64,000 nt of DNA from an uncultured Gammaproteobacteria bacterium (GTDB lineage: Bacteria; Pseudomonadota; Gammaproteobacteria; Eutrophobiales; Eutrophobiaceae): NCBI GenBank assembly GCA_943788005.1, contig CALSOP010000001.1, forward strand, positions 124,001 through 188,000, in the 5' to 3' direction. Position numbers and translations under genes: made by a program. Within the stretch, counting starts at the first letter, position 1, and the number at the start of each line of letters is the position of its first letter. The notes under the pieces were generated by a model. That model saw nothing but the letters and a program-made list of their open reading frames with translations. It did not search any database and had not been told where the DNA came from. Of the stretch, positions 27,429-39,122 are shown piece by piece.

Positions 27429-28724
27429 TTATTTGCGTTTATTTATAGGTACATAGTCGCGTTTTTCTTGACCGACATACAGTTGACGCGGGCGACCAAT
27501 CTTAAAATCAGGGTCTTCCATCATCTCCAACCATTGTGCGATCCAGCCTACTGAACGCGCCAATGCAAACATAACGGTATACATGGATGTTGGGATTCCT
27601 AACGCCTTCAAGATAATGCCTGAGTAAAAATCAACGTTAGGATAAAGCTTACGTTCGATAAAATACTCATCTTTTAAAGCAATCTCTTCAAGCGCCATCG
27701 CGATTTCAAATGTTGGTTGATCAACCGTATCTATTTCTTTTAGTAGATCATGACAAACTTGGCGAATGATGGTCGCACGCGGGTCATAGTTTTTATAAAC
27801 ACGATGGCCAAATCCCATTAGTTTAAACTTATCGTCTTTGTCTTTAGCACGCGCGATAAATTTTGGAATATTGTCAACAGTTTCAATCTCGGCCAACATT
27901 TTTAGAACCGCTTCATTAGCACCACCATGGGCACTACCCCACAGCGTAACAATACCAGCAGCGATACATGCAAAAGGATTTGCTTCGGCACTACCCGCCA
28001 GACGTACGGTCGAGGTTGATGCGTTTTGCTCATGATCTGCATGCAAGATCAACATCAAATTAAGTGCCTTAACCGCAGTAGGATTAGGAGTGTATTCACG
28101 CATAGGTACTGAAAACATCATATTCAAGAAATTCTCAACATAACCTAGATCATCTCTGGAATAGACAAAAGGATGACCAACAGAGTGCTTGTAGCAATGA
28201 GCCGCTAAGATTGGCATCTTTGCAATAACTCGAATCGCGGTTAATTCACGGTCTAAAGGATCATGTATATCCATTGCTTCGTGATAATAAGATGATAACG
28301 CACCCGTCACACCAATCAACATGGACATAGGATGTGCGTCATATAAATACCCAGTATAAAAACGTTCTAGATGCTCGTGCACCATATTGCGTTTATTCAA
28401 ATGCCCACGAAATGTATCAAATTGATCTTCTGTTGGAAGCTCACCATAGAGTAATAAATAGCACACCTCTAGATAAGAACTATTCTGAGCAAGTTCTTCA
28501 ATTGAATAGCCCCGATGGAGCAGGATACCTTTTTCCCCATCCAGGTAAGTAATCGCACTTTTACATGCGGCCGTTGTTGTAAAACCCGGATCAAAAGTGA
28601 ACACTTCAAGTTCTTTATAGAGCGTTTTTGTATCAATTACTGGCGCACCATATACCCCGGTTAAGATGGGACATTCAACCTGTTTTCCAGTGCGATTATC
28701 AGTGATAGTGACTGTATCAGCCAT
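27429..28724 (-). CDS. gltA: Citrate synthase
   Basis: Type-I/II hexameric citrate synthase, 431 aa. [44 protein letters not shown] (active-site histidine region), [14 protein letters not shown] and [15 protein letters not shown] are the conserved blocks, and the catalytic aspartate lies in [20 protein letters not shown] lies seven bases before the ATG. The gene is divergent from sucA across a 310-base region, so the entry enzyme and the 2-oxoglutarate dehydrogenase of the TCA cycle share a control region. Confidence 0.97.
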   Translation of the reverse strand: MADTVTITDNRTGKQVECPILTGVYGAPVIDTKTLYKELEVFTFDPGFTTTAACKSAITYLDGEKGILLHRGYSIEELAQNSSYLEVCYLLLYGELPTEDQFDTFRGHLNKRNMVHEHLERFYTGYLYDAHPMSMLIGVTGALSSYYHEAMDIHDPLDRELTAIRVIAKMPILAAHCYKHSVGHPFVYSRDDLGYVENFLNMMFSVPMREYTPNPTAVKALNLMLILHADHEQNASTSTVRLAGSAEANPFACIAAGIVTLWGSAHGGANEAVLKMLAEIETVDNIPKFIARAKDKDDKFKLMGFGHRVYKNYDPRATIIRQVCHDLLKEIDTVDQPTFEIAMALEEIALKDEYFIERKLYPNVDFYSGIILKALGIPTSMYTVMFALARSVGWIAQWLEMMEDPDFKIGRPRQLYVGQEKRDYVPINKRK

Positions 28725-29034
28725 TAAGCTTCTCCTATCTATTATCTTATTATTTGTAGTTATGATTAAAATTTTGCGTAAGCATACAGGCGTTTATGGC
28801 ATTGCAGCAAGATCTGATATAATGGCAGAAATGAATTTGTGCATAAAAATTGCATTGGTTTATTAACAAAGTAGTCTAAAATTATAGGAAATAGTTTCAG
28901 GAAATCTTATAGTTAGGCGTGATATCTATTTTAATTACGCTATTTGATATAGAGCAGTAGATATTTCCTGTATTTTTGCGTCAATATCACTTTGATCCAG
29001 AGTGAAACATAATAAATATTGTAAGGAATAAATA
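28725..29034. promoter_or_regulatory. Divergent control region gltA / sucA
   Basis: A 310-base AT-rich region without a credible gene. The gltA side holds AGGAGA at its RBS; the sucA side holds AAGGA at 29021-29026. No complete sigma-70 promoter or known operator stood out on either strand. A small ORF reported here (28666-28866, plus) is a run-on from the gltA antisense frame and is not supported. Confidence 0.5.
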
Positions 29035-31893
29035 ATGAAAAACACGATACCCTCGTGCTTATACAGTGGAAATGCCTGGTTTGTTGAAGATTTATATGAG
29101 GTTTACCTGAATAAACCTGAAACTATCGAACCTGAGTGGCGTAATTATTTTGACTCCCTGCAAAATGGCACGGAAGGCAAAGATGTTGCTCATAGCTCAA
29201 TTCAGCAAGCCTATACAAATCTGGCATCACACCCTCGCCAAAGGACACAAACTCAGGCACCAGCAGCTGATGCTGTATCACATCAAAAACAAACGGCTGT
29301 TTTACAATTAATCAATGCGCATCGCTTTAATGGTCATCGTCAAAGCGACCTTGACCCGCTAAAACAATACCAACGGCCTGATATTCCTGAGCTTGATCCC
29401 GCTTACCATGGTCTCACTGAAGAAGACATGGACAAGACTTTTAATACAGGGTCACTCTTCGCAGCCGATGAAATCACACTGCGCGAAATAGTCCATATTA
29501 TTAAAAAAACGTATTGTGGTTCAATTGGTGCTGAATACATGCATATCAATGAAACCGAACAAAAACGTTGGATTCAAAAATATCTCGAAGAACCGCTTGC
29601 TAACCCGAATTTCGATAAAGAACAACGTATACGCATTCTGGACCGTGTTATTGATGCTAATGCGCTGGAAGAATATTTACATACCAAATATGTGGGTCAG
29701 AAACGATTCTCGCTAGAAGGCGGCGAATCACTCATCCCGTTATTGGATGAAATTGTACAGTCCGGTGGTGCTCAGGATATAAAAGAAATGGTCATAGGCA
29801 TGGCACATCGTGGCCGATTGAACGTTCTTGTCAATACTGTTGGGAAAAAACCAAGTGAATTGTTTGATGAGTTTGAAGGTAAAACGTTAGAGTCCATCAC
29901 TGGTTCAGGTGATGTGAAATATCACATGGGTTATTCTTCTGACATTAGTACACCCGGAGGCAGCGTACATTTAACATTATCATTTAATCCCTCGCACCTG
30001 GAAATTATAAACCCTGTGGTTGAAGGTTCGGTCAGGGCGCGTCAAGACCGGCGTAATGACCATCTACACAATCAAGTGTTGCCTATCTTGATACATGGTG
30101 ACGCTGCCTTTGCCGGTCAAGGCGTGATCATGGAGACGCTTAATCTTTCACAAACTCGTGGTTATGCTACCGGCGGCACGCTGCATATTATTATTAATAA
30201 TCAGATTGGCTTCACCACTAGTGACCCACTTGATTCGCGCTCATCATTGTATTGCACTGATGTCGCAAAGATGGTTCAGGCACCTATTTTTCATGTGAAT
30301 GGTGATGATCCAGAGGCTGTCGTATTTGTCACCAAACTCGCGCTTGATTATAGGATGGAGTTTAATAAAGACGTTGTCGTTGATATGGTCTGTTACCGTA
30401 AGTATGGACACAGTGAAGCTGATGAACCGATGTCGACCCAACCGATCATGTATCAACATATCCGAAAACACCCTGGTGTGCGTAAATTGCATACAGACAG
30501 GTTAATTTCAGAAGGTGTCATTACTCAGGAAGAAGCCGATGCCATTGCTAAAAACTATGTTGAGTCACTTGAGAGTAATGAAGGCGTTGCAGGCACTCAT
30601 ACTGAACATGCAAACCCAAAATATCTGCTTAACTTTACGCGCTTTATTGGAACAAAATGGACTGACCCAGCTGATACGACTATTACAAAAGAGGCTATTG
30701 AAAAATTAACAGCGTCAATCACAAACATTCCGGCTGATTTCGAATTAAGTCCAGCGGTCGACAAAATCATCGAGTCTCGTAAAAAAATGGGTGCTGGCGA
30801 AATTCTTATGGATTGGGGTTTTGCTGAAACCATGGCCTATGCCTCATTAATTGATGATGGCTACCCGATTCGCATTTCAGGACAGGACAGTGGTCGCGGA
30901 ACCTTCTTCCATCGCCATGCCATTATCCATAATATGAAAGATGGTAGAACTCACATACCACTGCAACACATTAAAGACGGACAAGCGAAGTTTCTGGTTA
31001 TTAATTCAACGCTATCAGAAGAAGCTGTGCTTGCATATGAGCTCGGCTACGCTAGTGCGGAACCCAATGCTCTGGTTGTATGGGAAGCACAGTTTGGTGA
31101 CTTTGCCAATGGGGCTCAGGTCGTGTTTGATCAATTTATTAGTTCTAGTGAGGCTAAATGGGAGCGACTTTGTGGTTTAACCGTATTCCTGCCACACAGT
31201 TATGATGGACAAGGTCCGGAACATTCTTCAGCTCGACTTGAACGATATCTACAACTTTGTGCTGAACAAAACATGCAGGTTTGTTTCCCTAGTACACCAT
31301 CACAAATGTTTCATATGCTGCGTAGACAAATGATACGTACTCATCTCAAGCCATTGATCGTGATGAGCCCGAAAAGCCTGTTGCGAAGAAAACTATCTAC
31401 ATCACCGGTGGATGACTTGGTTAACGGCAAATTTCACACAGTGATCGATGAAATTGATGATCTGGATAAAGATCAAGTCACACGCTTGCTAATGTGTAGC
31501 GGTAAAGTTTATTTTGACTTACTAGAACAACGCCGTGAAAGTGATCTTAAAAATATTGCTATTGCTCGTATAGAACAGCTGTATCCATTCCCTAGAGAAG
31601 AAGTAAGAGCACTGATTGATCAATATAAAAATTTAAAAGAAGTCGTGTGGGTACAAGAAGAACCAAAGAATCAGGGAAGTTGGTACTATATGCAATCTCG
31701 AGGAACAATGATTGGTTGCTTAAAAGATCAGCATACCTTTGGTTATGCAGGTCGGTTCTACTCAGCGTCACCGGCTACTGGTTTAATGCCTATTCATCTT
31801 GCTCAACAAAAAGAATTGATATCTGATGCTTTGCAAATTGATAAGCTAGAAGTAACAACACATAAACAAGTTAACGCAGTATTGCGTCGATAA
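29035..31893 (+). CDS. sucA: 2-oxoglutarate dehydrogenase E1 component
   Basis: A 952-aa thiamine diphosphate enzyme that decarboxylates 2-oxoglutarate and passes the succinyl group to SucB. The N-terminal SGNAWFVEDLYEVYLNKPE helix binds the E2 core. MAHRGRLNVLVN, HGDAAFAGQGVIMET and TLHIIINNQIGFTTSD carry ThDP/Mg and substrate contacts; SGQDSGRGTFFHRHA and VWEAQFGDFANGAQV belong to the pyrimidine domain. Length matches E. coli (933). First gene of sucA-sucB-lpdA; no sdh or sucCD genes are in the window. Confidence 0.97.
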   Translation: MKNTIPSCLYSGNAWFVEDLYEVYLNKPETIEPEWRNYFDSLQNGTEGKDVAHSSIQQAYTNLASHPRQRTQTQAPAADAVSHQKQTAVLQLINAHRFNGHRQSDLDPLKQYQRPDIPELDPAYHGLTEEDMDKTFNTGSLFAADEITLREIVHIIKKTYCGSIGAEYMHINETEQKRWIQKYLEEPLANPNFDKEQRIRILDRVIDANALEEYLHTKYVGQKRFSLEGGESLIPLLDEIVQSGGAQDIKEMVIGMAHRGRLNVLVNTVGKKPSELFDEFEGKTLESITGSGDVKYHMGYSSDISTPGGSVHLTLSFNPSHLEIINPVVEGSVRARQDRRNDHLHNQVLPILIHGDAAFAGQGVIMETLNLSQTRGYATGGTLHIIINNQIGFTTSDPLDSRSSLYCTDVAKMVQAPIFHVNGDDPEAVVFVTKLALDYRMEFNKDVVVDMVCYRKYGHSEADEPMSTQPIMYQHIRKHPGVRKLHTDRLISEGVITQEEADAIAKNYVESLESNEGVAGTHTEHANPKYLLNFTRFIGTKWTDPADTTITKEAIEKLTASITNIPADFELSPAVDKIIESRKKMGAGEILMDWGFAETMAYASLIDDGYPIRISGQDSGRGTFFHRHAIIHNMKDGRTHIPLQHIKDGQAKFLVINSTLSEEAVLAYELGYASAEPNALVVWEAQFGDFANGAQVVFDQFISSSEAKWERLCGLTVFLPHSYDGQGPEHSSARLERYLQLCAEQNMQVCFPSTPSQMFHMLRRQMIRTHLKPLIVMSPKSLLRRKLSTSPVDDLVNGKFHTVIDEIDDLDKDQVTRLLMCSGKVYFDLLEQRRESDLKNIAIARIEQLYPFPREEVRALIDQYKNLKEVVWVQEEPKNQGSWYYMQSRGTMIGCLKDQHTFGYAGRFYSASPATGLMPIHLAQQKELISDALQIDKLEVTTHKQVNAVLRR

Positions 31894-31908
31894 ACCAAGG
31901 AGAAAATC

Positions 31909-33213
31909 GTGTTAGTTGATATCAAAGTACCTGTATTAGCGGAATCTGTCGCAGAAGCAACACTGATAAGCTGGCAAAAACGTGTTGGCGACCAGGTAAA
32001 ACGTGGTGATAACCTGATAGATATTGAAACCGATAAAGTGACTCTCGAAGTAGCTGCTTTAAACGATGGTGTCATTTCTGAAATTTTACGAGATGATGGC
32101 GAAACAGTAGGCAGTGATGAAGTTATTGCTCGAATTGATACAGAAGCACAAGGTGACAGCCCTACGTCATCAACACCTGTGTCAGAGCCAACACAACAAT
32201 CTTTGCCGGAAATGGATACAAAGGCTACGGAGGTTTCTAAAACCGACTTGCCAAAGCTAAGCCCTGCCGTTCGCAATATGGTGGCAGAACATAAATTAGA
32301 TGTGACAGAAATTCCCACAAATACCGACAGAGTTACAAAAGAAGATGTTTTACGTCACATTGAAGGTAGCCCAATGGCGTCAAACGAGACAGCTGATGCC
32401 CCGCAAAAATTCACTGAAGCTCAACAAACCGTTGCGCCACAAGTAGCACCTAAGCCTGAAACAGCAAGTACGCCTCCTGTAGCGGTACCTGTGTTAACAA
32501 GCAGTACCGGTGATAGACCCGAAGAAAAAGTACCTATGACTCGGCTGCGTAAACGTGTGGCAGAAAGACTATTGAGCGCACAACAAGAAAATGCCATTCT
32601 CACGACGTTTAATGAAGTGAACATGCAACCGGTTATGGACATCCGCAATCGTTATAAGGATGAGTTTGAAAAAACACACGGCACTAAACTCGGTTTTATG
32701 TCTTTCTTTACTCGTGCCGCAATAGAAGCGTTAAAAAAATTCCCTGTTGTTAATGCATCGGTCGAGGGCGACAGCATTATTTATCATGGATATTTCGATA
32801 TTGGTATTGCCGTTAGTTCTCCCAGAGGCTTAGTAGTGCCGATTGTCCGCGATGCTGATTCCTTATCGCTTGCTAATATTGAGACTCAAATAAGAGGCTT
32901 TGGTGAAAAGGCAAGAGACGGAAAACTAACCATGGATGATTTGACCGGCGGTACATTTACTATTACTAATGGTGGTACGTTTGGATCACTCTTATCAACT
33001 CCGATTATAAACCCACCACAAAGTGCAATATTGGGTATGCATGCAATTAAAGATCGCCCCGTCGCAGAAAATGGTGAAGTTGTTATACGCCCAGTGATGA
33101 ATCTTGCCTTGTCATATGATCATAGAATCATTGATGGCCGTGAAGCGGTTCAGTTTTTGGTATCCATAAAACAACAACTGGAAGATCCAGCTCGTCTCCT
33201 TTTACAACTGTAG
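31909..33213 (+). CDS. sucB: Dihydrolipoamide succinyltransferase (E2)
   Basis: A 434-aa E2 subunit. It has one lipoyl domain (residues 1-78) with the modified lysine in [11 protein letters not shown], a Pro/Ala/Thr linker, an E3-binding domain ([19 protein letters not shown] ... TKEDVLRHI), a second linker and the acyltransferase core with the catalytic [16 protein letters not shown] near the C-terminus. [13 protein letters not shown]-like [17 protein letters not shown] is the usual start of the core. It begins 15 bases after sucA with AAGGAGA upstream and a GTG start. Confidence 0.97.
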   Translation: MLVDIKVPVLAESVAEATLISWQKRVGDQVKRGDNLIDIETDKVTLEVAALNDGVISEILRDDGETVGSDEVIARIDTEAQGDSPTSSTPVSEPTQQSLPEMDTKATEVSKTDLPKLSPAVRNMVAEHKLDVTEIPTNTDRVTKEDVLRHIEGSPMASNETADAPQKFTEAQQTVAPQVAPKPETASTPPVAVPVLTSSTGDRPEEKVPMTRLRKRVAERLLSAQQENAILTTFNEVNMQPVMDIRNRYKDEFEKTHGTKLGFMSFFTRAAIEALKKFPVVNASVEGDSIIYHGYFDIGIAVSSPRGLVVPIVRDADSLSLANIETQIRGFGEKARDGKLTMDDLTGGTFTITNGGTFGSLLSTPIINPPQSAILGMHAIKDRPVAENGEVVIRPVMNLALSYDHRIIDGREAVQFLVSIKQQLEDPARLLLQL

Positions 33214-33227
33214 TCACATAAACCTAA

Positions 33228-34664
<1,437 letters not shown>

Positions 34665-34715
34665 GACCATATTATCTATCACTAGCGCAACCTTCCAACA
34701 GCTGCAAAATATTAT

Positions 34716-34748
34716 AGTGCATTGACCTTAACTACAGGTCGATGCACT
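34716..34748 (+). terminator. Hairpin after lpdA, possible terminator
   Basis: AGTGCATTGACCT pairs with AGGTCGATGCACT (13 bp, one G-U pair). No T-run follows, so it may be a 3' stabilising hairpin or a factor-dependent terminator. Confidence 0.45.
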
Positions 34749-34819
34749 TAGCGTGTTGTGTAAATAATCAGAACCACATAAATAATCTACTTTCCTACGG
34801 TTTAATCAATTATATAGAC

Positions 34820-34839
34820 TTGATTTTGATCAAGATCAA
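34820..34839. promoter_or_regulatory. Two overlapping FNR/ANR-type boxes
   Basis: TTGATTTTGATCAA (34820-34833) and TTGATCAAGATCAA (34826-34839) each match the FNR/ANR consensus TTGAT-N4-ATCAA exactly, and share nine bases (offset of six). They lie about 170 bases before the thiolase start. A role in low-oxygen control of acetyl-CoA flow to PHA is plausible. Exact promoter position is not known, so activation or repression cannot be told. Confidence 0.6.
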
Positions 34840-35005
34840 ATAGATTGAATTAGGTCAATAATAGCACCCACTCGACAGATCTGATTGATTTCTGCTAGGA
34901 TTTGCTTTCTTTTTTGCAGCGCATCATATTATCAGCGGGTTTCCTCTTGTTGTAGAAACAACAGAAAATCCTGCATATATTTTCATTTTAACGGAGGGGA
35001 AAAAC

Positions 35006-36190
35006 ATGACAGATAACGTTGTCATAGTAGCAGCAGTTCGTACAGCAGTGGCTAATTTTGGAGGGTCTCTATCAAGTTTACCTGCCCATACCTTTGGTGC
35101 AACAGTAATAGCTGATGTCATTAAACGCGCGGGAATTAAACCTGAACAAGTGGATGAAGTCATTTTTGGACAAGTATTAACTGCCGGCACAGGTCAAAAC
35201 CCTGCGCGCCAATCGGCTATCGCCGCAGGCCTACCAAATTCAGTCCCTTGCATGACAATAAATAAAGTCTGCGGTAGTGGTCTTAAGACAGTTCATCTAG
35301 CCGCACAAGCAATCAAATGTGGGGATGCAGATATAATCATCGCTGGCGGGCAAGAAAGCATGAGCCTGTCTCCACATATCCTGCCAAAATCAAGAAATGG
35401 TACAAAAATGGGCGATTGGAAGATGCAGGACTCCATGATCATAGATGGTTTGTGGGATGCTTTTAACAACTATCACATGGGCACCACAGCCGAGAATATA
35501 GCCAAGAAATATGAAATTTCTCGCGAAGAACAAGACGCATTTGCAGCAGCTTCTCAACAAAAGGCTGAAGCGGCTATGAATGCAGGGAAGTTTGATGAAG
35601 AGATAGTTCCTGTTGAAATTCCTCAACGCAAAGGTGATCCGATAATCTTCGATAAAGATGAGTTCCCACGTGCGGGTGTAACTGCTGAGGGCCTAGCAAA
35701 GATGCGCCCTGCTTTTGATAAAGAAGGCACAGTTACCGCTGCTAATGCATCCGGTCTTAATGATGGCGCAGCTGCGGTATTAGTTATGTCTGAAAACAAG
35801 GCTAAAGAACTTGGTTTGGAACCATTAGCAACCATAGCCTCATACTCCAGCGCCGGAGTTGATCCAGCTATTATGGGTACAGGCCCAATTCCAGCGAGTA
35901 AACGCTGTTTGGAAAAAGCAGGTTGGACAGTTGATGACCTGGATCTAGTAGAAGCCAACGAAGCATTTGCAGCTCAGGCAATATCTGTAAATCGTGATGT
36001 TGGTTGGGACACTGCGAAGGTTAATGTGAATGGTGGCGCCATATCAATTGGACACCCAATAGGCGCTTCAGGTTGTCGTGTTCTCGTGACACTACTTCAT
36101 GAGATGAAACGTAGCGATGCTAAGAAGGGACTAGCCACTCTCTGCATAGGTGGAGGCCTTGGCGTCGCTCTGGCAGTCGAAAGAAAATAA
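35006..36190 (+). CDS. phaA: Acetyl-CoA acetyltransferase (beta-ketothiolase)
   Basis: A 394-aa thiolase that joins two acetyl-CoA to acetoacetyl-CoA. The nucleophilic cysteine is in [17 protein letters not shown], and the C-terminal motifs [20 protein letters not shown] and [13 protein letters not shown] supply the other catalytic residues. Length and motifs match the biosynthetic PhaA/AtoB type. The placement just before phaR and a phasin gene supports a role in polyhydroxyalkanoate synthesis; reductase phaB and synthase phaC are not in the window. A strong GGAGGGG RBS lies seven bases before the ATG. Confidence 0.93.
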   Translation: MTDNVVIVAAVRTAVANFGGSLSSLPAHTFGATVIADVIKRAGIKPEQVDEVIFGQVLTAGTGQNPARQSAIAAGLPNSVPCMTINKVCGSGLKTVHLAAQAIKCGDADIIIAGGQESMSLSPHILPKSRNGTKMGDWKMQDSMIIDGLWDAFNNYHMGTTAENIAKKYEISREEQDAFAAASQQKAEAAMNAGKFDEEIVPVEIPQRKGDPIIFDKDEFPRAGVTAEGLAKMRPAFDKEGTVTAANASGLNDGAAAVLVMSENKAKELGLEPLATIASYSSAGVDPAIMGTGPIPASKRCLEKAGWTVDDLDLVEANEAFAAQAISVNRDVGWDTAKVNVNGGAISIGHPIGASGCRVLVTLLHEMKRSDAKKGLATLCIGGGLGVALAVERK

Positions 36191-36300
36191 GTAATATCAG
36201 GGCTACTTCTGCCTTTACTGTATCTTGAGGCTATGAAATAAGCGGCTAACGGCATATCATATAGTCTGATAGCAAAAAACTTATGTACTTTTTAAGTATC

Positions 36301-36328
36301 TATTGGCGCACTATTTAGTGCGCCAATA
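36301..36328. repeat. Perfect inverted repeat between phaA and phaR
   Basis: TATTGGCGCACTA and TAGTGCGCCAATA form a 13-bp perfect palindrome with a two-base centre. It is 110 bases after the thiolase stop and has no T-run (TTCGATTAAAG follows), so it may be a weak terminator, a protein-binding site or a 3' hairpin. Confidence 0.6.
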
Positions 36329-36448
36329 TTCGATTAAAGTGTCATGCAAACATTAGAATAGCTTGTTCAAGAGTGCCATAAATAGTTAAATTAACATTCA
36401 GTAATTAGTGCAGTTTTCATGATTTTATATTTTATTCAGGACAGATAG

Positions 36449-36925
36449 ATGGAAGATAAACGAATTATAAAAAAATACCCAAACCGCCGCCTTTATGACA
36501 CGGAAGAAAGTAAATATATAACTCTGGAAGATATAAAAAAACTGGTCATTAATAATAAAGAATTTATTGTTAAAGATGCCAAATCCGAAGAAGACCTTAC
36601 TAGGACAATTCTTCTGCAAATTATCACCGAACAAGAGGACGATGGGGAACCGCTTTTCACAACACAAGCCCTCTCACACATTATTCGATTTTATGGTGAT
36701 TCTGTACAATCTGTTGCCGGTGATTACATACAAAAAAGTATTGATCTTTTCGTGACACAGCAAAAACAACTACAAGATCAACTGCAATCAGCAGTAAGTA
36801 CAAACCCTATGACTGCAATGTCTGAGTTAGCTGAGCAAAACCTTGAAATGTGGAAAACAATGCAGGCAAACTTCTTTAAAACGGCCTCAAATTCTCCTTT
36901 CTCTAATAAAAAAGATAAAGAATAG
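36449..36925 (+). CDS. phaR: PHA synthesis repressor PhaR
   Basis: A 158-aa regulator. The N-terminal 60 residues are the PHB/PHA accumulation regulator DNA-binding domain (RIIKKYPNRRLYDTEESKYITLEDIKKLV); the C-terminal half is helical, with many Gln, and should bind PHA granules. The family represses phasin genes until polymer is present. It precedes a phasin gene by 200 bases containing probable PhaR operators. CAGGA lies a few bases before the ATG. Confidence 0.93.
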   Translation: MEDKRIIKKYPNRRLYDTEESKYITLEDIKKLVINNKEFIVKDAKSEEDLTRTILLQIITEQEDDGEPLFTTQALSHIIRFYGDSVQSVAGDYIQKSIDLFVTQQKQLQDQLQSAVSTNPMTAMSELAEQNLEMWKTMQANFFKTASNSPFSNKKDKE

Positions 36926-36995
36926 ATCACATTTATCATCTAAGTACATAAAACCATTGTTCAATATTCCATTTTTTCCAATAAATACAATAACT

Positions 36996-37018
36996 TATAG
37001 TTATTTAATATAACTATA
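36996..37018. repeat. 9-bp inverted repeat upstream of the phasin promoter
   Basis: TATAGTTAT and ATAACTATA flank a five-base centre, ending 18 bases before the -35 element of the phasin promoter. It could be an activator site or the AT-rich end of the phaR transcript; no T-run supports a terminator. Confidence 0.45.
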
Positions 37019-37036
37019 ATTATTAATACTTTCCTG

Positions 37037-37090
37037 TTGACAGCTCTTTAAAATCCGAATATGCTGCATTGCAATAATTGTTGCATTGCA
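37037..37090 (+). promoter_or_regulatory. Phasin promoter with two TGCATTGCA boxes (probable PhaR operator)
   Basis: TTGACA (37037-37042), a 17-base spacer and TATGCT (37060-37065) form a strong sigma-70 promoter. TGCATTGCA occurs at 37065-37073, touching the -10, and again at 37082-37090. Each is a TGC-N3-GCA palindrome, the core of the CTGC-N3/4-GCAG pattern described for PhaR in Paracoccus. A repressor bound here would block the polymerase. Operator function is inference. Confidence 0.65.
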
Positions 37091-37131
37091 CAACGCGATG
37101 CGTAACAAACTTACTTTTTAGGAGTACAGCA

Positions 37132-37491
37132 ATGACTAATGAAATATTTGAAACCATGAACAAATTAGGCAAATCAAATTACGATGCGATGCAAGAACTT
37201 TACAACATCAACTTAAAAATTGTTGGTCAGATTGCAGACCAACAGCAAGCTTTTTTTAAACTTTCTGTAGAGTGCATAACGGCACAAGTCGATATGCTTG
37301 GTAAATCTAAAGATTATAAAGAAGTCATCAGTGAACAAACCGCTTTGATCAATGAAACAAGCGCAAAGGTACAAGGCATTGCTAGAAACACAGTAGACAT
37401 TATGAATGAATCAAAAGATGAAGTAAGCGCATGGGTTGAAAAAGGCGTTGAAGAAGCAGCAACCATCGTTCCATTTTCGAAAACTGCTTAA
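37132..37491 (+). CDS. Phasin family protein
   Basis: A PHA-granule surface protein of 119 aa. I chose the ATG at 37132 instead of the track's 37078 because TAGGAG lies seven bases upstream and the peptide then starts MTNEIFETMNKLGK, as phasins do; the upstream residues would lie over the promoter. The protein is all helical with GQIADQQQAFFKLSVECI and ISEQTALINETSAKVQGIARNTVDIM, typical of the phasin_2 family. It is transcribed from its own promoter under probable PhaR control and ends at a strong terminator. Confidence 0.9.
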   Translation: MTNEIFETMNKLGKSNYDAMQELYNINLKIVGQIADQQQAFFKLSVECITAQVDMLGKSKDYKEVISEQTALINETSAKVQGIARNTVDIMNESKDEVSAWVEKGVEEAATIVPFSKTA

Positions 37492-37553
37492 AGATTATTA
37501 TCGCGTATTCATTTGAATATGCGATTACAGATTTAGAAATACCCCTACTTATT

Positions 37554-37590
37554 CCACGGTCCTATGTCTAATAGGCCGTGGTTTTTTTAT
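37554..37590. terminator. Terminator after phasin gene
   Basis: CCACGGTCCTAT pairs with ATAGGCCGTGG (one bulged T) and is followed by TTTTTTTATT. It overlaps the last bases of purF on the other strand. Confidence 0.85.
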
Positions 37591-39101
37591 TGGTTCTCAG
37601 TTAGATCCGTCAAGCCTTCATCAATACCCTGCTTTTCCATAGCATAATTGTTCCGGATTGATTCAATATGCTCAAGATAGTCAGTGCTCACATCACCGGT
37701 AACATATTCTCCAGTAAAACAAGACGTATCGAAGTCTGTTATTTTTTCATTTCCTTTATGAGCAGAAGATATAAGATCTTCAATGTCTTGATACACTAAC
37801 CAATCAGCACCAATTTTTTCAGCAATTTCCTCGACGGAACATTTATTAGCAATTAATTCAGTTGCCGTAGGCATGTCTATACCATAGACATTTGGAAAGC
37901 GCACTGGTGGCGCTGCTGATGCTATATAAACACGCTTAGCACCCGCCTCTCTTGCCATTTGAACAATCTCTCTTGAAGTCGTCCCTCTTACAATAGAGTC
38001 ATCGACTAATAATACATTCTTTCCTTTAAACTCTAGATCAATTGCATTTAATTTTTGTCGTACAGACTTCTTGCGAATACTTTGACCAGGCATGATAAAT
38101 GTCCTGGGGATATATCGGTTTTTAACAAAACCCTCTCGATATTTCACATCTAGCATAGTGGCTAAAGGTAAGGCTGCCGTCCGGCTTGTGTCAGGGATGG
38201 GAATAACAACATCGATATCATGCTCTGGATATAGCTTCAGGATCTTTTTAGCGAGCTCTTCTCCCATTCTTAGACGAGCTTTATAAACTGAAATACCATC
38301 TATAATCGAATCAGGTCTGGCTAAATAAACATGCTCAAAAATACATGGACTGTAATTTGATTTATCTGAACATTGGAAGGTATGGATTTCTCCACTCAAG
38401 GTAATAAAAACGGCTTCCCCGGGTTCAATATCACGTGTGAGCTCGAAATCAAGAGCATTAATAGCGACACTTTCTGATGCGATAATAAATTCCGATCCAC
38501 TATCCGTCTTACGCTCTCCAAAAACAACTGGCCGAATACCATTTGGATCACGAAACCCTACTATGCCAACACCGGTAATCATCGCTACAGCTGCATAACC
38601 ACCCTTGCAACGTTGATGTAATCGTTTAACTGCATGAAAGATATCTTTTGCATCTAGACTATCTCGAGGTTTACCGATTGCGTTTAATTCGTGTGCAAGA
38701 ATATTTAATAATACTTCAGAATCTGAATTGGTATTCAAATGTCGTAAATCATCACGCATAAGATCTTCTTTCAAAGTCTCTGCATTAGTTAAGTTGCCAT
38801 TATGAGCGAGGGTAATACCATAAGGAGAATTAACATAGAATGGTTGGGCTTCTGCTGAAGATGAACAGCCTGCAGTAGGATAACGCACATGCCCAATACC
38901 CATATTTCCCTTAAGGTTAAGCATATGCCGGGTATGAAAGACATCTCTGACTAGGCCATTATCCTTTCTCAAATAAAGTTTACTTTCATCACAAGTCACC
39001 ATCCCCGCAGCATCTTGTCCACGATGTTGAAGAACTGTTAAGCCATCGTATATAGCCTGATTGACAGGGTTTTTGGCAACTATTCCGATTATGCCGCACA
39101 T
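37587..39101 (-). CDS. purF: Amidophosphoribosyltransferase
   Basis: PurF makes phosphoribosylamine from PRPP and glutamine, the first step of purine synthesis. It has 504 aa (E. coli 505). The N-terminal nucleophile is Cys-2 in [11 protein letters not shown] (no propeptide), the glutaminase domain runs to about 230, and the PRPP loop is [32 protein letters not shown] is the flexible loop. cvpA lies 21 bases upstream on the same strand, the usual cvpA-purF pair. Confidence 0.97.
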   Translation of the reverse strand: MCGIIGIVAKNPVNQAIYDGLTVLQHRGQDAAGMVTCDESKLYLRKDNGLVRDVFHTRHMLNLKGNMGIGHVRYPTAGCSSSAEAQPFYVNSPYGITLAHNGNLTNAETLKEDLMRDDLRHLNTNSDSEVLLNILAHELNAIGKPRDSLDAKDIFHAVKRLHQRCKGGYAAVAMITGVGIVGFRDPNGIRPVVFGERKTDSGSEFIIASESVAINALDFELTRDIEPGEAVFITLSGEIHTFQCSDKSNYSPCIFEHVYLARPDSIIDGISVYKARLRMGEELAKKILKLYPEHDIDVVIPIPDTSRTAALPLATMLDVKYREGFVKNRYIPRTFIMPGQSIRKKSVRQKLNAIDLEFKGKNVLLVDDSIVRGTTSREIVQMAREAGAKRVYIASAAPPVRFPNVYGIDMPTATELIANKCSVEEIAEKIGADWLVYQDIEDLISSAHKGNEKITDFDTSCFTGEYVTGDVSTDYLEHIESIRNNYAMEKQGIDEGLTDLTENQ

Positions 39102-39122
39102 AGTATTGTTCTTATGAGTAGT

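Larger units (their letters stand above)
34665..35005. promoter_or_regulatory. Control region lpdA / phaA
   Basis: A 341-base region without a gene. It holds a hairpin soon after lpdA, a double FNR-type box in the middle, and GGAGGGG at 34993-34999 as the thiolase RBS. The shared space fits an end of the suc operon and a separately controlled thiolase promoter. Confidence 0.6.

Noticed and set aside
28666-28866. 66-aa plus-strand ORF at the start of the gltA/sucA gap
   Set aside because: It begins inside gltA in antisense, has no RBS and no recognisable protein.
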